64,000 bases of DNA from Flavobacterium aquaticum (GTDB lineage Bacteria > Bacteroidota > Bacteroidia > Flavobacteriales > Flavobacteriaceae), in NCBI RefSeq assembly GCF_003259835.1, contig NZ_QLMI01000007.1:118885-182884 (forward strand), in the 5' to 3' direction. This document shows, piece by piece, positions 36,998 through 45,961 of this stretch (position 1 is the first letter of the stretch; the number at the start of each line of letters is the position of its first letter). Below the pieces are notes generated by a model. The model saw only the letters and a list, made by a program, of their open reading frames with translations. It was not told the origin of the DNA and did not search any database. The position numbers and the translations under genes were made by a program.

Positions 36998-37122
36998 AAG
37001 CTTCAGTAAGATTGTCGAAATATTTTTTCATGAAGCATCGTAATTACAACCAAATATATTGATTTTTAGTCAGATAAAACATGATATTTGTAAGAGTTGT
37101 AGTAGAAAATTGGAGTTGTGTT
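36998..37122 (-). repeat. 125 bp direct repeat, copy B (mlaE 5' remnant)
   Basis: Second copy of 36131-36255, six mismatches in 125 bases, including an mlaE-like ATG and eleven codons that run in frame into the exported-protein gene. It ends about 45 bases before the HEPN-motif gene stop. Confidence 0.95.
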
Positions 37123-37166
37123 GGAGTTGGATTTTTGTTTGTTTTGTGTATAGTTGTGAATTTGAG

Positions 37167-38351
37167 TTAAAATGGTAAGGAGGAATTGTCATGGGATACT
37201 TCAGTTGGCATCCAAGGATATTTTTCTGCACTAGAGATAAAATCTTTATCATAATAACCCAATGATCCCCAAAATTCAACAGGACTACTTTCATCTAGCT
37301 CTGTTGAGAATGAATTAGCTCTCAATTCATAATAATCACTTTCATTTATTTTTCTATATGAACAATCAACAACTTCAATTAATTTCCCTCTTGCTAAATT
37401 ATCGTCCTTAATTAAAGTAATTTCTTGAGAAATTTTTAACAAAATATTCTCTAAATCTATTTTAATTGATAAATAGTTTTTTTCAATACTTTTAATACCA
37501 AATGTAAATTCTATGATTTTGCTTATTTGATGATTATCCGGATTTTGAGTATACGCAGATGGATTAATTTCATTCACAGAGATACAACTATTAATTAAAT
37601 TATTATAAATAGTAGATAAATTATCAGATCTTAAGTTAAAAGTTTTGACTATATAACCAGGCCATCTAATATTTTTTGATATTACTGGAGGTGTAAATTT
37701 TAATTGTAATTTAATCCATTCACCTTTTTTACTTTGTTTAAAACTTATTTTACACTCATCAATACCAATTGTTATTAATTCTTTATACCAATTTTCCTCT
37801 GTATTAGTAGGTACTACATCTCTACAATTTAAAAAATCATTGATTGTTTTTTCTATTTCAGATAAAGTGTGAATAGAATTTTGTTTTACCAATTCAATAT
37901 CACCCTTTTTAATGGGTCTAAAATGTGCTAACGAATTTCTAACGTTACCAATTTCATCAAGTTTATTTTTTATTATTTCTTTTGAACCGGGAAAATAATT
38001 TTTAAAAAATTTCCAATATGATTCAGATGTAATTATTCTTATAAGTTCCCCACTAGTAAGATGTAACAAAGGACTTGATATTACATAACCTAGATAAGCA
38101 AAATTTTTATCTTGAGCTATACGTTTTTTTGCTATTGCTCCGATAGTTGAAGTTTCAGAATCATCTGAAGTTACTGCTAAATCTTTCCATTTTTCTTTGA
38201 ATTCGTTTTTAAGAATTATATAAACGAAAATTCTCAATGAATTTTCCACACGAAATAATATATTTAATGCCTCAAAATATTCTATTTTAAGCCAATCTCC
38301 TGGTAATTCGTAATTATTTTCATTTAAATTTTTAGCACTATTCCAATTCAT
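37167..38351 (-). CDS. HEPN-motif protein (Swt1-like), possible RNase or defence gene
   Basis: A 394-residue cytoplasmic protein. The first 170 residues are helical (EYFEALNILFRVENSLRIFVYIIL) and contain RNSLAHFRP (Arg at about 138, His at about 143), the Rx4H motif of HEPN ribonucleases; the layout resembles the Swt1-type HEPN domain. Residues about 190-390 are beta-rich and I do not recognise them. HEPN proteins often act as toxins or in anti-phage systems, but no partner such as an MNT nucleotidyltransferase is adjacent, so the role is inferred. It is an isolated gene beside a repeat-flanked ORFan. Confidence 0.65.
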   Translation of the reverse strand: MNWNSAKNLNENNYELPGDWLKIEYFEALNILFRVENSLRIFVYIILKNEFKEKWKDLAVTSDDSETSTIGAIAKKRIAQDKNFAYLGYVISSPLLHLTSGELIRIITSESYWKFFKNYFPGSKEIIKNKLDEIGNVRNSLAHFRPIKKGDIELVKQNSIHTLSEIEKTINDFLNCRDVVPTNTEENWYKELITIGIDECKISFKQSKKGEWIKLQLKFTPPVISKNIRWPGYIVKTFNLRSDNLSTIYNNLINSCISVNEINPSAYTQNPDNHQISKIIEFTFGIKSIEKNYLSIKIDLENILLKISQEITLIKDDNLARGKLIEVVDCSYRKINESDYYELRANSFSTELDESSPVEFWGSLGYYDKDFISSAEKYPWMPTEVSHDNSSLPF

Positions 38352-38495
38352 ATAAAATCATTTTTAAAATAACAGCTCAATTTGATAACAATTATTATAA
38401 TTCTATTTATGTTTAGATAAAAGTAAATCTAAACTAGAAGTTTTCTCAAATATAATTAATTTTTCCTACAAACTCTATCCAAGTTATCAACAAAA

Positions 38496-38525
38496 AAATC
38501 CGACCTGCTTTCACAAATCGGATTT
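38496..38525 (-). terminator. Terminator after lpdA
   Basis: On the minus strand the stem AAATCCGA / TCGGATTT (14-base loop) is followed by a T-run (A-run at 38492-38498). It lies about 40 bases after the lpdA stop. Confidence 0.7.
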
Positions 38526-38527
38526 AA

Positions 38528-38553
38528 TCTATTTTCTAAAATCTATTTTCTTT
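38528..38553. repeat. 26 bp repeat, copy 1
   Basis: TCTATTTTCT followed by AAAATCTATTTTCTTT; the identical 26 bases recur at 42082-42107. It lies directly downstream of the lpdA stop. Confidence 0.8.
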
Positions 38554-38563
38554 GTTCTAAAGA

Positions 38564-39952
38564 CTACAAGTGAATTACTTCACCATAAGCATCAGCCACA
38601 GCTTCCATAACTGCTTCACTCATCGTTGGGTGAGGGTGAACTGCTTTTAAGATTTCGTGTCCTGTAGTTTCTAATTTACGGGCTACAACTGCTTCAGCAA
38701 TCATATCGGTTACTCCGGCACCAATCATGTGGCAACCTAACCATTCACCGTATTTCGCATCAAAAATTACTTTTACAAATCCGTCTGGAGTTCCAGCAGC
38801 TTTTGCTTTTCCTGAAGCTGAGAATGGGAATTTACCCACTTTGATTTCGTATCCTTTTTCTTTCGCTTGTTTTTCAGTCATACCCACAGAAGCAATTTCT
38901 GGAGTCGCATACGTACAACCTGGAATGTTTCCATAATCTAATGGCTCAACATGTAAACCTGCAATTTTTTCCACACATAAAATACCTTCAGCAGAAGCAA
39001 CGTGTGCTAAAGCTTGTCCAGGCGTTACATCACCAATAGCGTAGTAACCTGGAACGTTAGTTTGGTAATATGCGTTTACTAAAATTTTATCTCTATCGGT
39101 AGCAATACCTGTTTCTTCTAATCCGATGTTTTCGATGTTGGTTTTAATTCCAACTGCTGATAATAAGATATCTGCTTCTAAAACTTCTTCTCCTTTTGCT
39201 GTTTTAACAAATGCTTTCACTCCGTTTCCAGTAGTATCAATTCGTTCCACAGAAGAATTCGTCATTACGTTGATTCCTGCTTTTTTCAACGAACGCTCAA
39301 ATTGTTTTGAGATGTCTTCGTCTTCCACTGGAACAATGTTAGGCATGAATTCAACAATCGTAACTTCTGTTCCCATTGCGTTATAGAAATGAGCAAACTC
39401 AACTCCAATCGCACCAGAACCTACAACAATCATTTTCTTTGGTTGCTCAGGTAATGTCATTGCTTGGCGGTATCCGATTACTTTTTTACCATCTTGCGGT
39501 AAGTTTGGTAATTCGCGAGAACGCGCTCCTGTTGCAATGATGATATGATCTGCAGTATATTCAGTAACTTTTCCGTCAGCAGCAGTAACGTCTACTTTTT
39601 TACCTGGTTTTACTTTTCCAAAACCATCAATAACGTCGATTTTATTTTTCTTCATTAAGAATTGAACTCCTTTGCTCATTCCTTCTGCAACCGAACGCGA
39701 ACGTGCAATTACAGCGTTGAAGTCTTTATCAAATTCTTTAACGGTTAATCCGTAATCTGAAGCATGTTTTAGGTAATCAAATACTTGAGCCGATTTTAAT
39801 AATGCTTTCGTTGGAATACAACCCCAATTCAAACAAATTCCACCCAAATTTTCTTTTTCGATAACGGCTACTTTGAAGCCTAATTGTGATGCTCTAATAG
39901 CAGTTACATAACCACCAGGACCACTTCCTAAAACTATGATATCGTATTTCAT
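38564..39952 (-). CDS. lpdA: Dihydrolipoyl dehydrogenase
   Basis: A 462-residue FAD-dependent disulfide oxidoreductase, the E3 of 2-oxoacid dehydrogenase complexes (and of glycine cleavage). Motifs: FAD-binding GSGPGGYVTAIRASQ, redox disulfide GGICLNWGCIPTKALL, NAD-binding VVGSGAIGVEFAHFY, the second FAD segment YYAIGDVTPGQALAHVA and the C-terminal catalytic HPHPTMSEAVMEA. All catalytic residues are present. It is transcribed alone and could serve the fused E1 encoded at 3.4 kb. Confidence 0.96.
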   Translation of the reverse strand: MKYDIIVLGSGPGGYVTAIRASQLGFKVAVIEKENLGGICLNWGCIPTKALLKSAQVFDYLKHASDYGLTVKEFDKDFNAVIARSRSVAEGMSKGVQFLMKKNKIDVIDGFGKVKPGKKVDVTAADGKVTEYTADHIIIATGARSRELPNLPQDGKKVIGYRQAMTLPEQPKKMIVVGSGAIGVEFAHFYNAMGTEVTIVEFMPNIVPVEDEDISKQFERSLKKAGINVMTNSSVERIDTTGNGVKAFVKTAKGEEVLEADILLSAVGIKTNIENIGLEETGIATDRDKILVNAYYQTNVPGYYAIGDVTPGQALAHVASAEGILCVEKIAGLHVEPLDYGNIPGCTYATPEIASVGMTEKQAKEKGYEIKVGKFPFSASGKAKAAGTPDGFVKVIFDAKYGEWLGCHMIGAGVTDMIAEAVVARKLETTGHEILKAVHPHPTMSEAVMEAVADAYGEVIHL

Positions 39953-40018
39953 TTTTTATAAAGTATTTCAGTTTTATTTATAAGTTGCGAATTTAAGGAA
40001 ATATTTTAAAAGTTTAAA

Positions 40019-40057
40019 CGCAAAGTTCGCAAAGTTTTACGCAAAGAAACGCAAAGG
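40019..40057. repeat. CGCAAAG-type direct repeat, copy 1
   Basis: A 39-base unit containing four CGCAAAG-like words; it matches 40188-40226 with two mismatches. A shorter related word (TTACGCAAAGGTTTGCGAAG) occurs near 48522. Confidence 0.85.
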
Positions 40058-40187
40058 GAATCTGTGATTTATATTCAAGTTCAAGGTCAAATTCAATTTC
40101 AAGTATAAAAGTGTAACGTCTCTGTGTAGCTCTCAACACAAATCAAATTAAAAAAACTCTATGAATCTCTGTGTAAAAAAGATTAAC

Positions 40188-40226
40188 CGCAAAGTTTGCA
40201 AAGTTTTACGCTAAGAAACGCAAAGG
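40188..40226. repeat. CGCAAAG-type direct repeat, copy 2
   Basis: Second copy of the 39-base unit at 40019-40057, with differences at TTTGC and GCTAAG. Confidence 0.85.
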
Positions 40227-40305
40227 AAAATCAGTAAAAACCCGTTTAATCTGTGTTATCCGCGTTCTAAAACTGAACACTTACCACTGAATACTGAACA
40301 CTATA

Positions 40306-42057
40306 CTACTCAACCTCCACAGCAAACTGCGAATCGTACAATTTCTTATAATAACCATTTGGCTTATTCACCAATTCGCTATGTTTTCCGAATTCTACGA
40401 TTTGCCCTTTATCCATAACGATGATTTTACTCGCATTGATAACGGTTGCTAATCGGTGAGCGATTACGATAGAAGTTCTGTCTTTAGTAATGGTTTCCGT
40501 TGCTTTTTGAATTAATTCTTCCGAATGCGTATCGATAGAAGAAGTCGCTTCATCCAAAATTAAAATACTTGGATTGCTTACATACGCTCTCAAAAAGGCA
40601 ATCAATTGGCGTTGACCCGACGAAAGCATCACTCCGCGTTCTTTTACGTTGTAATCGTAGCCTTCAGGTAAGCTCATAATGAAATCGTGCACGCCAATTT
40701 TCTTAGCGGCTGTAATGACGTCTTCTCTTGTAATGGCTTCGTTATGAAGGGTAATATTATTGTAAATCGTATCAGCAAACAAGAAAACATCTTGCAATAC
40801 AATAGCAATTTGCTTGCGAAGACTTTCTAAGGTATAGTCGTTAATATTTCGATTATCAATCGTAATTTCACCCGAATTAATTTCGTAAAAACGATTCAAT
40901 AAATTGATAATAGTTGATTTTCCAGCACCCGTACTTCCTACAATAGCAATGGTTTCGCCAGGTTGGACTTCTAAATTGATGCCTTTTAAAACTTCTTCGT
41001 TTTTGATATAACTAAAACGAACATCTTTCAATTGAATAAATCCTTTAAAATGCGTCGCTTCAACTGTTCCGTTGTCTTGAACATTCTCTTCTTTTTCTAG
41101 AATTTCAAAAACTCTATCTGCAGCGATAATTCCCATCTGCATCACGTTGAATTTATCCGCAATTTGACGCAATGGATTGAATAACATGTTGATTAACATG
41201 GTGTAAGCGAATAAATCTCCTACAGTAGTCAATGTGTCTCCATTTATGATGGAAATTCCAGCGTAATACACAATTGCTCCTAAAGTCAATGAAGAAACGA
41301 TATCGGCAATAGGGAAGAAGATGGAGTTGTACAAAATGTTTTTCAACCAAGCTACGTTGTGTTTCTGGTTGATTTCTTTGAACTTTTCTAATTCAATCGC
41401 TTCTCTATTGAACAATTGCACGATTTTCATTCCAGTTAATCGTTCTTGTACAAAAGTGTTTAGGTTGGCTACTTCGTTTCGAACTTCGTTAAAAGCGACT
41501 TTCATTTTCTTTTGGAAAACATCAGTAGCGTAAATTAAAACAGGCATTGCAGCTAAAACGATTAACGATAATTTCCAGTTCATGAAGAACATGATACCTA
41601 GAATTACAACCATTTTTAGCACATCACTCACAATCATAAATAAACCTTGACTGAAAATACTAGCAATCGATTCGATATCGGAAACCGAACGTGTCACCAA
41701 TTTTCCAACAGGTTCATTATCAAAATACTTCATTTTAAAGGAAGTAATATGATGGAATAATTTATCGCGAATGTCTTTAATAATGTCTTGTCCGAGCCAG
41801 TTTGCCCAATATGTAAAGTAAAATTGCGCTAAAACCTCTAACAAAAGTACTACTGCCATTAAAACAACATAGAGAAGTAATCCGTTTTCGTCTTCGGGTT
41901 TGATGTATTCGTCAACCGTTTGTTTCAATAAATACGGACGCGCTGCAGCGAAAATAGAAAGTAAGATAGCCCAAACGATTACCCAATTGAACCTTTTTTG
42001 GTAAGGTTTCGCATAGTGCAATACTTTTTTTAGTGAATTGGATTTGATGAGCTTCAT
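40306..42057 (-). CDS. ABC exporter, membrane and ATPase fused (MsbA-like)
   Basis: A 583-residue half-transporter: six membrane helices (about 15-310, with the intracellular coupling motif QERLTGMKIVQLF) and an ATPase domain with Walker A GSTGAGKSTI, signature LSSGQRQLIAFLRA, Walker B ILILDEATSSID and the H-loop IAHRLATV. It functions as a dimer exporting lipids, lipopolysaccharide precursor or drugs; MsbA-like lipid flipping is the likeliest role but the substrate cannot be read from sequence. It is followed at 39 bases on the same strand side by truA upstream, so the two may be co-transcribed (truA first). Confidence 0.9.
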   Translation of the reverse strand: MKLIKSNSLKKVLHYAKPYQKRFNWVIVWAILLSIFAAARPYLLKQTVDEYIKPEDENGLLLYVVLMAVVLLLEVLAQFYFTYWANWLGQDIIKDIRDKLFHHITSFKMKYFDNEPVGKLVTRSVSDIESIASIFSQGLFMIVSDVLKMVVILGIMFFMNWKLSLIVLAAMPVLIYATDVFQKKMKVAFNEVRNEVANLNTFVQERLTGMKIVQLFNREAIELEKFKEINQKHNVAWLKNILYNSIFFPIADIVSSLTLGAIVYYAGISIINGDTLTTVGDLFAYTMLINMLFNPLRQIADKFNVMQMGIIAADRVFEILEKEENVQDNGTVEATHFKGFIQLKDVRFSYIKNEEVLKGINLEVQPGETIAIVGSTGAGKSTIINLLNRFYEINSGEITIDNRNINDYTLESLRKQIAIVLQDVFLFADTIYNNITLHNEAITREDVITAAKKIGVHDFIMSLPEGYDYNVKERGVMLSSGQRQLIAFLRAYVSNPSILILDEATSSIDTHSEELIQKATETITKDRTSIVIAHRLATVINASKIIVMDKGQIVEFGKHSELVNKPNGYYKKLYDSQFAVEVE

Positions 42058-42081
42058 TTATCTATTTTCTATATTCTGTGT

Positions 42082-42107
42082 TCTATTTTCTAAAATCTAT
42101 TTTCTTT
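42082..42107. repeat. 26 bp repeat, copy 2
   Basis: Identical to 38528-38553. This copy includes the last codons and stop of truA. Confidence 0.8.
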
Positions 42108-42843
42108 CTTTGATATAAGGATATCTAACATTCACCAAATACAATCCGTGTGCTGGAACTGAAAATCCGGCTTTTCCTCTGTTTTTACTTTCGATAATCG
42201 TTCTTAAATCAGCGACTTCTATTTTGCCTAAACCAATGTTAACCATAGTTCCTACAATCGCTCTTACCATATTACGCAAAAATCGATCGGCGGTGATGGT
42301 AAAGATAAGCTGATTTCCCGATTGTTTCCAATGCGCTTCCGAAATTTTACAATTAAACGTATTCACATCGGTATGTACTTTCGAAAAACACTCAAAATCA
42401 ATGTATTCGAATAAGATTTTACATGCTTCATTCATTTTATCCAAATCCAAATGATGCGAATGATACCAACTTCCATCAGTAATAAACGCATCTTTAAAAG
42501 TGTGCATGTAATATTCGTAAGTTCTCGAAGTCGCATCAAAACGTGCATGCGCATCATCCGCTACTTTAAAAATATGATACACTACAATCGACGGCGGTAA
42601 AAACGAATTCAATTTGTGTGTCCAATAGTCGGAATCCAATTCCAATTCGGTTTCAAAATGCGCATACATTTGCTTGGCATGCACACCCGAATCCGTTCTT
42701 CCAGCACCTACAATAGCGATAGTTTCTCTGAAAAGGGTAGAAAGTGCCTTCTCCAAAGTTTCCTGTACCGAAGCGGCGTCAGGCTGACTCTGAAATCCGT
42801 GGAAGTTTTTTCCGTTGTAGGCAAATTCTATGAAATATCTCAA
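42097..42843 (-). CDS. truA: tRNA pseudouridine synthase A
   Basis: A 248-residue enzyme that makes pseudouridine at tRNA positions 38-40. The catalytic Asp lies in GAGRTDSGVHAKQM (about residue 50), and FECFSKVHTD, FLRNMVRAIVGTMVNIG and the C-terminal AGFSVPAHGLYLVNVRYP match the family. The length is normal. Its last codons fall in a 26-base repeat, and the ABC exporter starts about 40 bases further downstream. Confidence 0.95.
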   Translation of the reverse strand: MRYFIEFAYNGKNFHGFQSQPDAASVQETLEKALSTLFRETIAIVGAGRTDSGVHAKQMYAHFETELELDSDYWTHKLNSFLPPSIVVYHIFKVADDAHARFDATSRTYEYYMHTFKDAFITDGSWYHSHHLDLDKMNEACKILFEYIDFECFSKVHTDVNTFNCKISEAHWKQSGNQLIFTITADRFLRNMVRAIVGTMVNIGLGKIEVADLRTIIESKNRGKAGFSVPAHGLYLVNVRYPYIKERK

Positions 42844-42940
42844 AATTAGGTGTTCGGTTTTCTTAAATAGCTTGCAAATTTACAAAATTCAAAAGTAAAG
42901 TTCCTTTCAAATTATGATAATAAAAACTTAATTTTGTCTT

Positions 42941-43435
42941 ATGAAGAAAATTCTATTGTTATCCGACACGCACAGTCACATTGATGATGCCATTTTGAAA
43001 TACGTCAACCAAGCCGATGAAGTTTGGCACGCAGGCGATATTGGCGATTTAGCAGTTACTGATGCGATAAAAAAGTTGAAACCACTTCGAGGCGTTTATG
43101 GTAATATTGACGATGATAAAGCTCGAATGGAGTTCCCTTTAAACAATCGTTTTTTCTGTGAAGGAGTGGAGGTTTGGATTACGCATATTGGCGGTTATCC
43201 TGATAAATACAACCCAGCAATTCGAGCTGAAATCACTAAAAATCCTCCTAAGTTATTCATTTGTGGTCATTCGCATATTCTAAAAGTGCAATTCGATAAA
43301 AAATTGAATTTATTACACATGAATCCAGGTGCTTGTGGAAAATATGGTTTTCATCAAGTAAGAACGATGTTACGCTTTGAAATCGATGGAGATAAAATCC
43401 AGAGTTTGGAAATTATTGAGCTTGGGAAGAAATAG
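42941..43435 (+). CDS. Metallophosphoesterase (YfcE-like)
   Basis: A 164-residue calcineurin-like phosphodiesterase. Metal ligands are in ILLLSDTHSH, VWHAGDIGD, YGNIDDD, ITHIGGYP and ICGHSHILK; all are intact, ending in HMNPGACGK. Family members such as YfcE and MJ0936 hydrolyse phosphodiesters, with an unknown cellular substrate. It is divergent from truA and has its own terminator. Confidence 0.9.
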   Translation: MKKILLLSDTHSHIDDAILKYVNQADEVWHAGDIGDLAVTDAIKKLKPLRGVYGNIDDDKARMEFPLNNRFFCEGVEVWITHIGGYPDKYNPAIRAEITKNPPKLFICGHSHILKVQFDKKLNLLHMNPGACGKYGFHQVRTMLRFEIDGDKIQSLEIIELGKK

Positions 43436-43473
43436 TGTTCAGTATTCAGTCGCAGTTTTCAGTTTAAATAAAC

Positions 43474-43506
43474 AAAAAAATCCGAAACTTTCGCTTCGGA
43501 TTTTTT
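43474..43506. terminator. Bidirectional terminator
   Basis: Stem AAAATCCGAA (43477-43486) / TTCGGATTTT (43495-43504) between the converging phosphoesterase and DUF4293 genes, with flanking A- and T-runs. Confidence 0.88.
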
Positions 43507-43535
43507 CTTCGCACTAATAAACTAAGATGATAGGT

Positions 43536-43946
43536 TTATCGTAATCGATCAACAGATTTTACGAGATCTTCGTCCTTTTTAATTGCCTTGTTGGCCAAGA
43601 CTAATAAAACGATAGAAATTGCAGGAAGAAACATCCCAATACCCTTCTCTGAAACTATAGTTTCTCCGGATAAGTTTAGCGAGCGATACACAAAAAATCC
43701 TAGTAAAATAAAGTTAAATATCATGTTCAATCTGTTTAACACAAATTGATGTTGTCTCTTTTTAAAATTGATAATACTAAAAACCGCTAATAAAGCTGAA
43801 ACCACGAAAAAAATGATATACAATAAAGAAGAAGTAAAAAACACTTCTTTTTTATCGGTTGTTGTCCATAAAGAAAACACAAATGGCAAAGCACCCATCG
43901 CAATAGCGCTGATAGCCATATAAACCGTTTGAATTCTTTGTATCAT
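43536..43946 (-). CDS. DUF4293 membrane protein
   Basis: A 136-residue protein with four membrane segments and the DUF4293 start MIQRIQTVYMAISAIAMGAL. The family is common in Bacteroidota and its function is unknown. I chose the ATG at 43946; an in-frame ATG 21 codons upstream would add an unlikely hydrophilic head. In many Bacteroidota it neighbours rho, as here (divergent, 186 bases). Confidence 0.85.
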   Translation of the reverse strand: MIQRIQTVYMAISAIAMGALPFVFSLWTTTDKKEVFFTSSLLYIIFFVVSALLAVFSIINFKKRQHQFVLNRLNMIFNFILLGFFVYRSLNLSGETIVSEKGIGMFLPAISIVLLVLANKAIKKDEDLVKSVDRLR

Positions 43947-44132
43947 TTTGAATTGATTTGTTGAGCAAAAATAGTATTTCTTTTCAATTAAAACTATTGT
44001 TATATTCAAATTTATTCGTATTATTGCATTGTATTAGTCGTAAGTACTTCATTCTGCGACACCTTACACCTCAAAAAAAATCTATCATTTTTTTGTTTTA
44101 ACCCTATCAACAATTTTATTCAACTTATATCC

Positions 44133-45920
44133 ATGTTTGATATTGAAGTATTAAAGGAGATGAAACTCTCTGATTTGCAAGAGATTGCAAAAGTTGCGAA
44201 AATCAATAAATACCGTTCGCTAAAAAAAGACGATTTGGTATATATGATTTTAGATTTGCAAGCAGCTAAACCAGAAGTTATTAAATCAGATTTAGCTCCT
44301 GAACAGCCTACTGAGCAACCGAAAGAAAAAAGAGCGCGAATTACTCCAAAAAAAGAAGTTAACCAAGCGCCAAAAATCAAAAAAGACTTGTTTTCAAAAC
44401 CTTTGAAAGATTTACCAGAAGATATTGTTCCTAAAGTAACTGAAAAAGTAGAAGAAGAAATCAAATCTGCTGAAACCAAAGCAGTTTCACCAAAGCCAAA
44501 TGATAAGCTACCTCGTAAAGATTTTAAAAATAAGAAACCTTTACCAAATAAAGAAGCTACTAACGAAGATGTAGCTAAAATTGAAAAACCTGTAAAAGAA
44601 GTGACTACTACAGAAACTTCTCAGAATGATAAAAATTTGCCTAGAAATCCAAATCATAAGGCAAACCAAAATAACCCCAACCATCCTGATTACAAAAAAA
44701 GTAATCCTACCGAAGGAAGTAATGGAAACAACGGGAACACTACAAACACCAACAAAAATCCACATCAAAACAAAAAGCAAAATTTTAGAGAGCCTGATTA
44801 TGAGTTCGACGGAATTATTGAAAGTGAAGGCGTTTTAGAAATGATGCCTGATGGTTACGGATTTTTACGTTCTTCAGATTACAATTATTTAGCGTCTCCA
44901 GATGATATTTATTTATCAACGTCTGAAATTCGTTTATTCGGATTAAAAACAGGTGATACGGTAAAAGGAGTAGTACGACCTCCAAAAGAAGGAGAAAAGT
45001 ACTTCCCATTAGTAAAAGTATTAAAAATCAACGGTCACGACCCACAAGTTGTGCGTGATAGAATTTCTTTTGAACATTTAACGCCAGTTTTTCCAACAGA
45101 AAAATTCAATTTAGCAGAACGTAATAGTACAGTTTCGACTCGTATTATTGATTTGTTTTCGCCAATTGGAAAAGGGCAACGTGGTATGATTGTAGCCCAA
45201 CCAAAAACGGGTAAAACTATGTTGTTAAAAGATGTTGCTAATGCTATTGCGGCTAATCATCCAGAAGTTTATCTAATTGTTTTATTAATTGATGAACGTC
45301 CAGAAGAGGTAACCGATATGCAACGTAGTGTTCGTGGTGAAGTAATTGCTTCAACTTTCGACAGAGAGCCACAAGAGCACGTTAAGATTGCTAATATCGT
45401 ATTAGAAAAAGCAAAACGTTTAGTAGAATGTGGTCACGATGTAGTGATTTTATTAGACTCGATTACACGTTTAGCTAGAGCTTACAATACAGTTCAACCA
45501 GCTTCAGGAAAAGTATTGAGTGGTGGTGTTGATGCGAATGCATTACAAAAACCAAAACGTTTCTTTGGAGCGGCTCGTAATGTAGAAAATGGTGGTTCGC
45601 TAAGTATCATTGCAACCGCATTAACAGAAACCGGTTCTAAAATGGATGAAGTTATCTTTGAGGAATTTAAAGGAACAGGAAATATGGAATTACAGTTGGA
45701 CAGAAGAATTGCCAACAAACGTATTTTCCCTGCAATCGACCTGGTTTCTTCAAGTACGCGTCGTGATGACTTGTTGTTAGACGAAAACACCATTCAAAGA
45801 ATGTGGATCATGAGAAAATACTTAGCCGATATGAACCCAGTAGAAGCTATGGATTTTATCCACGACCGATTTAAGAAAACCAGAAACAACGAAGAATTTT
45901 TAATTTCGATGAATCAATAA
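44133..45920 (+). CDS. rho: Transcription termination factor Rho, with long disordered insert
   Basis: A 595-residue RNA helicase that ends transcription at Rho-dependent sites. It has the RhoN helical domain ([20 protein letters not shown]), a low-complexity insert (about residues 50-225) rich in Lys, Pro and Asn, the RNA-binding cold-shock-like domain ([16 protein letters not shown]), and the ATPase domain with Walker [13 protein letters not shown], the [14 protein letters not shown] segment and [16 protein letters not shown]. coli Rho has 419 residues; the insert explains the extra length and is typical of Bacteroidota. The terminator just after it is an intrinsic one. Confidence 0.96.
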   Translation: MFDIEVLKEMKLSDLQEIAKVAKINKYRSLKKDDLVYMILDLQAAKPEVIKSDLAPEQPTEQPKEKRARITPKKEVNQAPKIKKDLFSKPLKDLPEDIVPKVTEKVEEEIKSAETKAVSPKPNDKLPRKDFKNKKPLPNKEATNEDVAKIEKPVKEVTTTETSQNDKNLPRNPNHKANQNNPNHPDYKKSNPTEGSNGNNGNTTNTNKNPHQNKKQNFREPDYEFDGIIESEGVLEMMPDGYGFLRSSDYNYLASPDDIYLSTSEIRLFGLKTGDTVKGVVRPPKEGEKYFPLVKVLKINGHDPQVVRDRISFEHLTPVFPTEKFNLAERNSTVSTRIIDLFSPIGKGQRGMIVAQPKTGKTMLLKDVANAIAANHPEVYLIVLLIDERPEEVTDMQRSVRGEVIASTFDREPQEHVKIANIVLEKAKRLVECGHDVVILLDSITRLARAYNTVQPASGKVLSGGVDANALQKPKRFFGAARNVENGGSLSIIATALTETGSKMDEVIFEEFKGTGNMELQLDRRIANKRIFPAIDLVSSSTRRDDLLLDENTIQRMWIMRKYLADMNPVEAMDFIHDRFKKTRNNEEFLISMNQ

Positions 45921-45950
45921 AAAAACTCCGATGAAAATCGGAGTTTTTTA
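45921..45950. terminator. Intrinsic terminator after rho
   Basis: Stem AAAACTCCGAT (45922-45932) / ATCGGAGTTTT (45937-45947) followed by T-run; also usable by the converging gene at 45962. Confidence 0.88.
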
Positions 45951-45961
45951 TGGGTTATAAA

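Larger units (their letters stand above)
39953..40305. other. 353-base intergenic region with degenerate repeats
   Basis: No gene is seen. The stretch holds a 39-base direct repeat of CGCAAAG-type words at 40019-40057 and 40188-40226 (two mismatches), and shorter degenerate words such as CTCTGTGTA (about 40120 and 40168) and ACTGAACAC/ACTGAATACTGAACAC (about 40274-40302). The lpdA promoter should lie in its left end, but no clear TAnnTTTG on the minus strand was found. Confidence 0.6.

Noticed and set aside
36324..37031. The exported ORFan read from the MKKYFDNLTEA start
   Set aside because: Those residues come from the duplicated mlaE 5' end; a signal peptide start is better at 36959.
44120..44479. 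A long open frame antisense to the rho N-terminal region (minus strand)
   Set aside because: It lies opposite the Lys-rich low-complexity part of rho, where antisense frames stay open by composition, and it has no promoter, family features or independent support.
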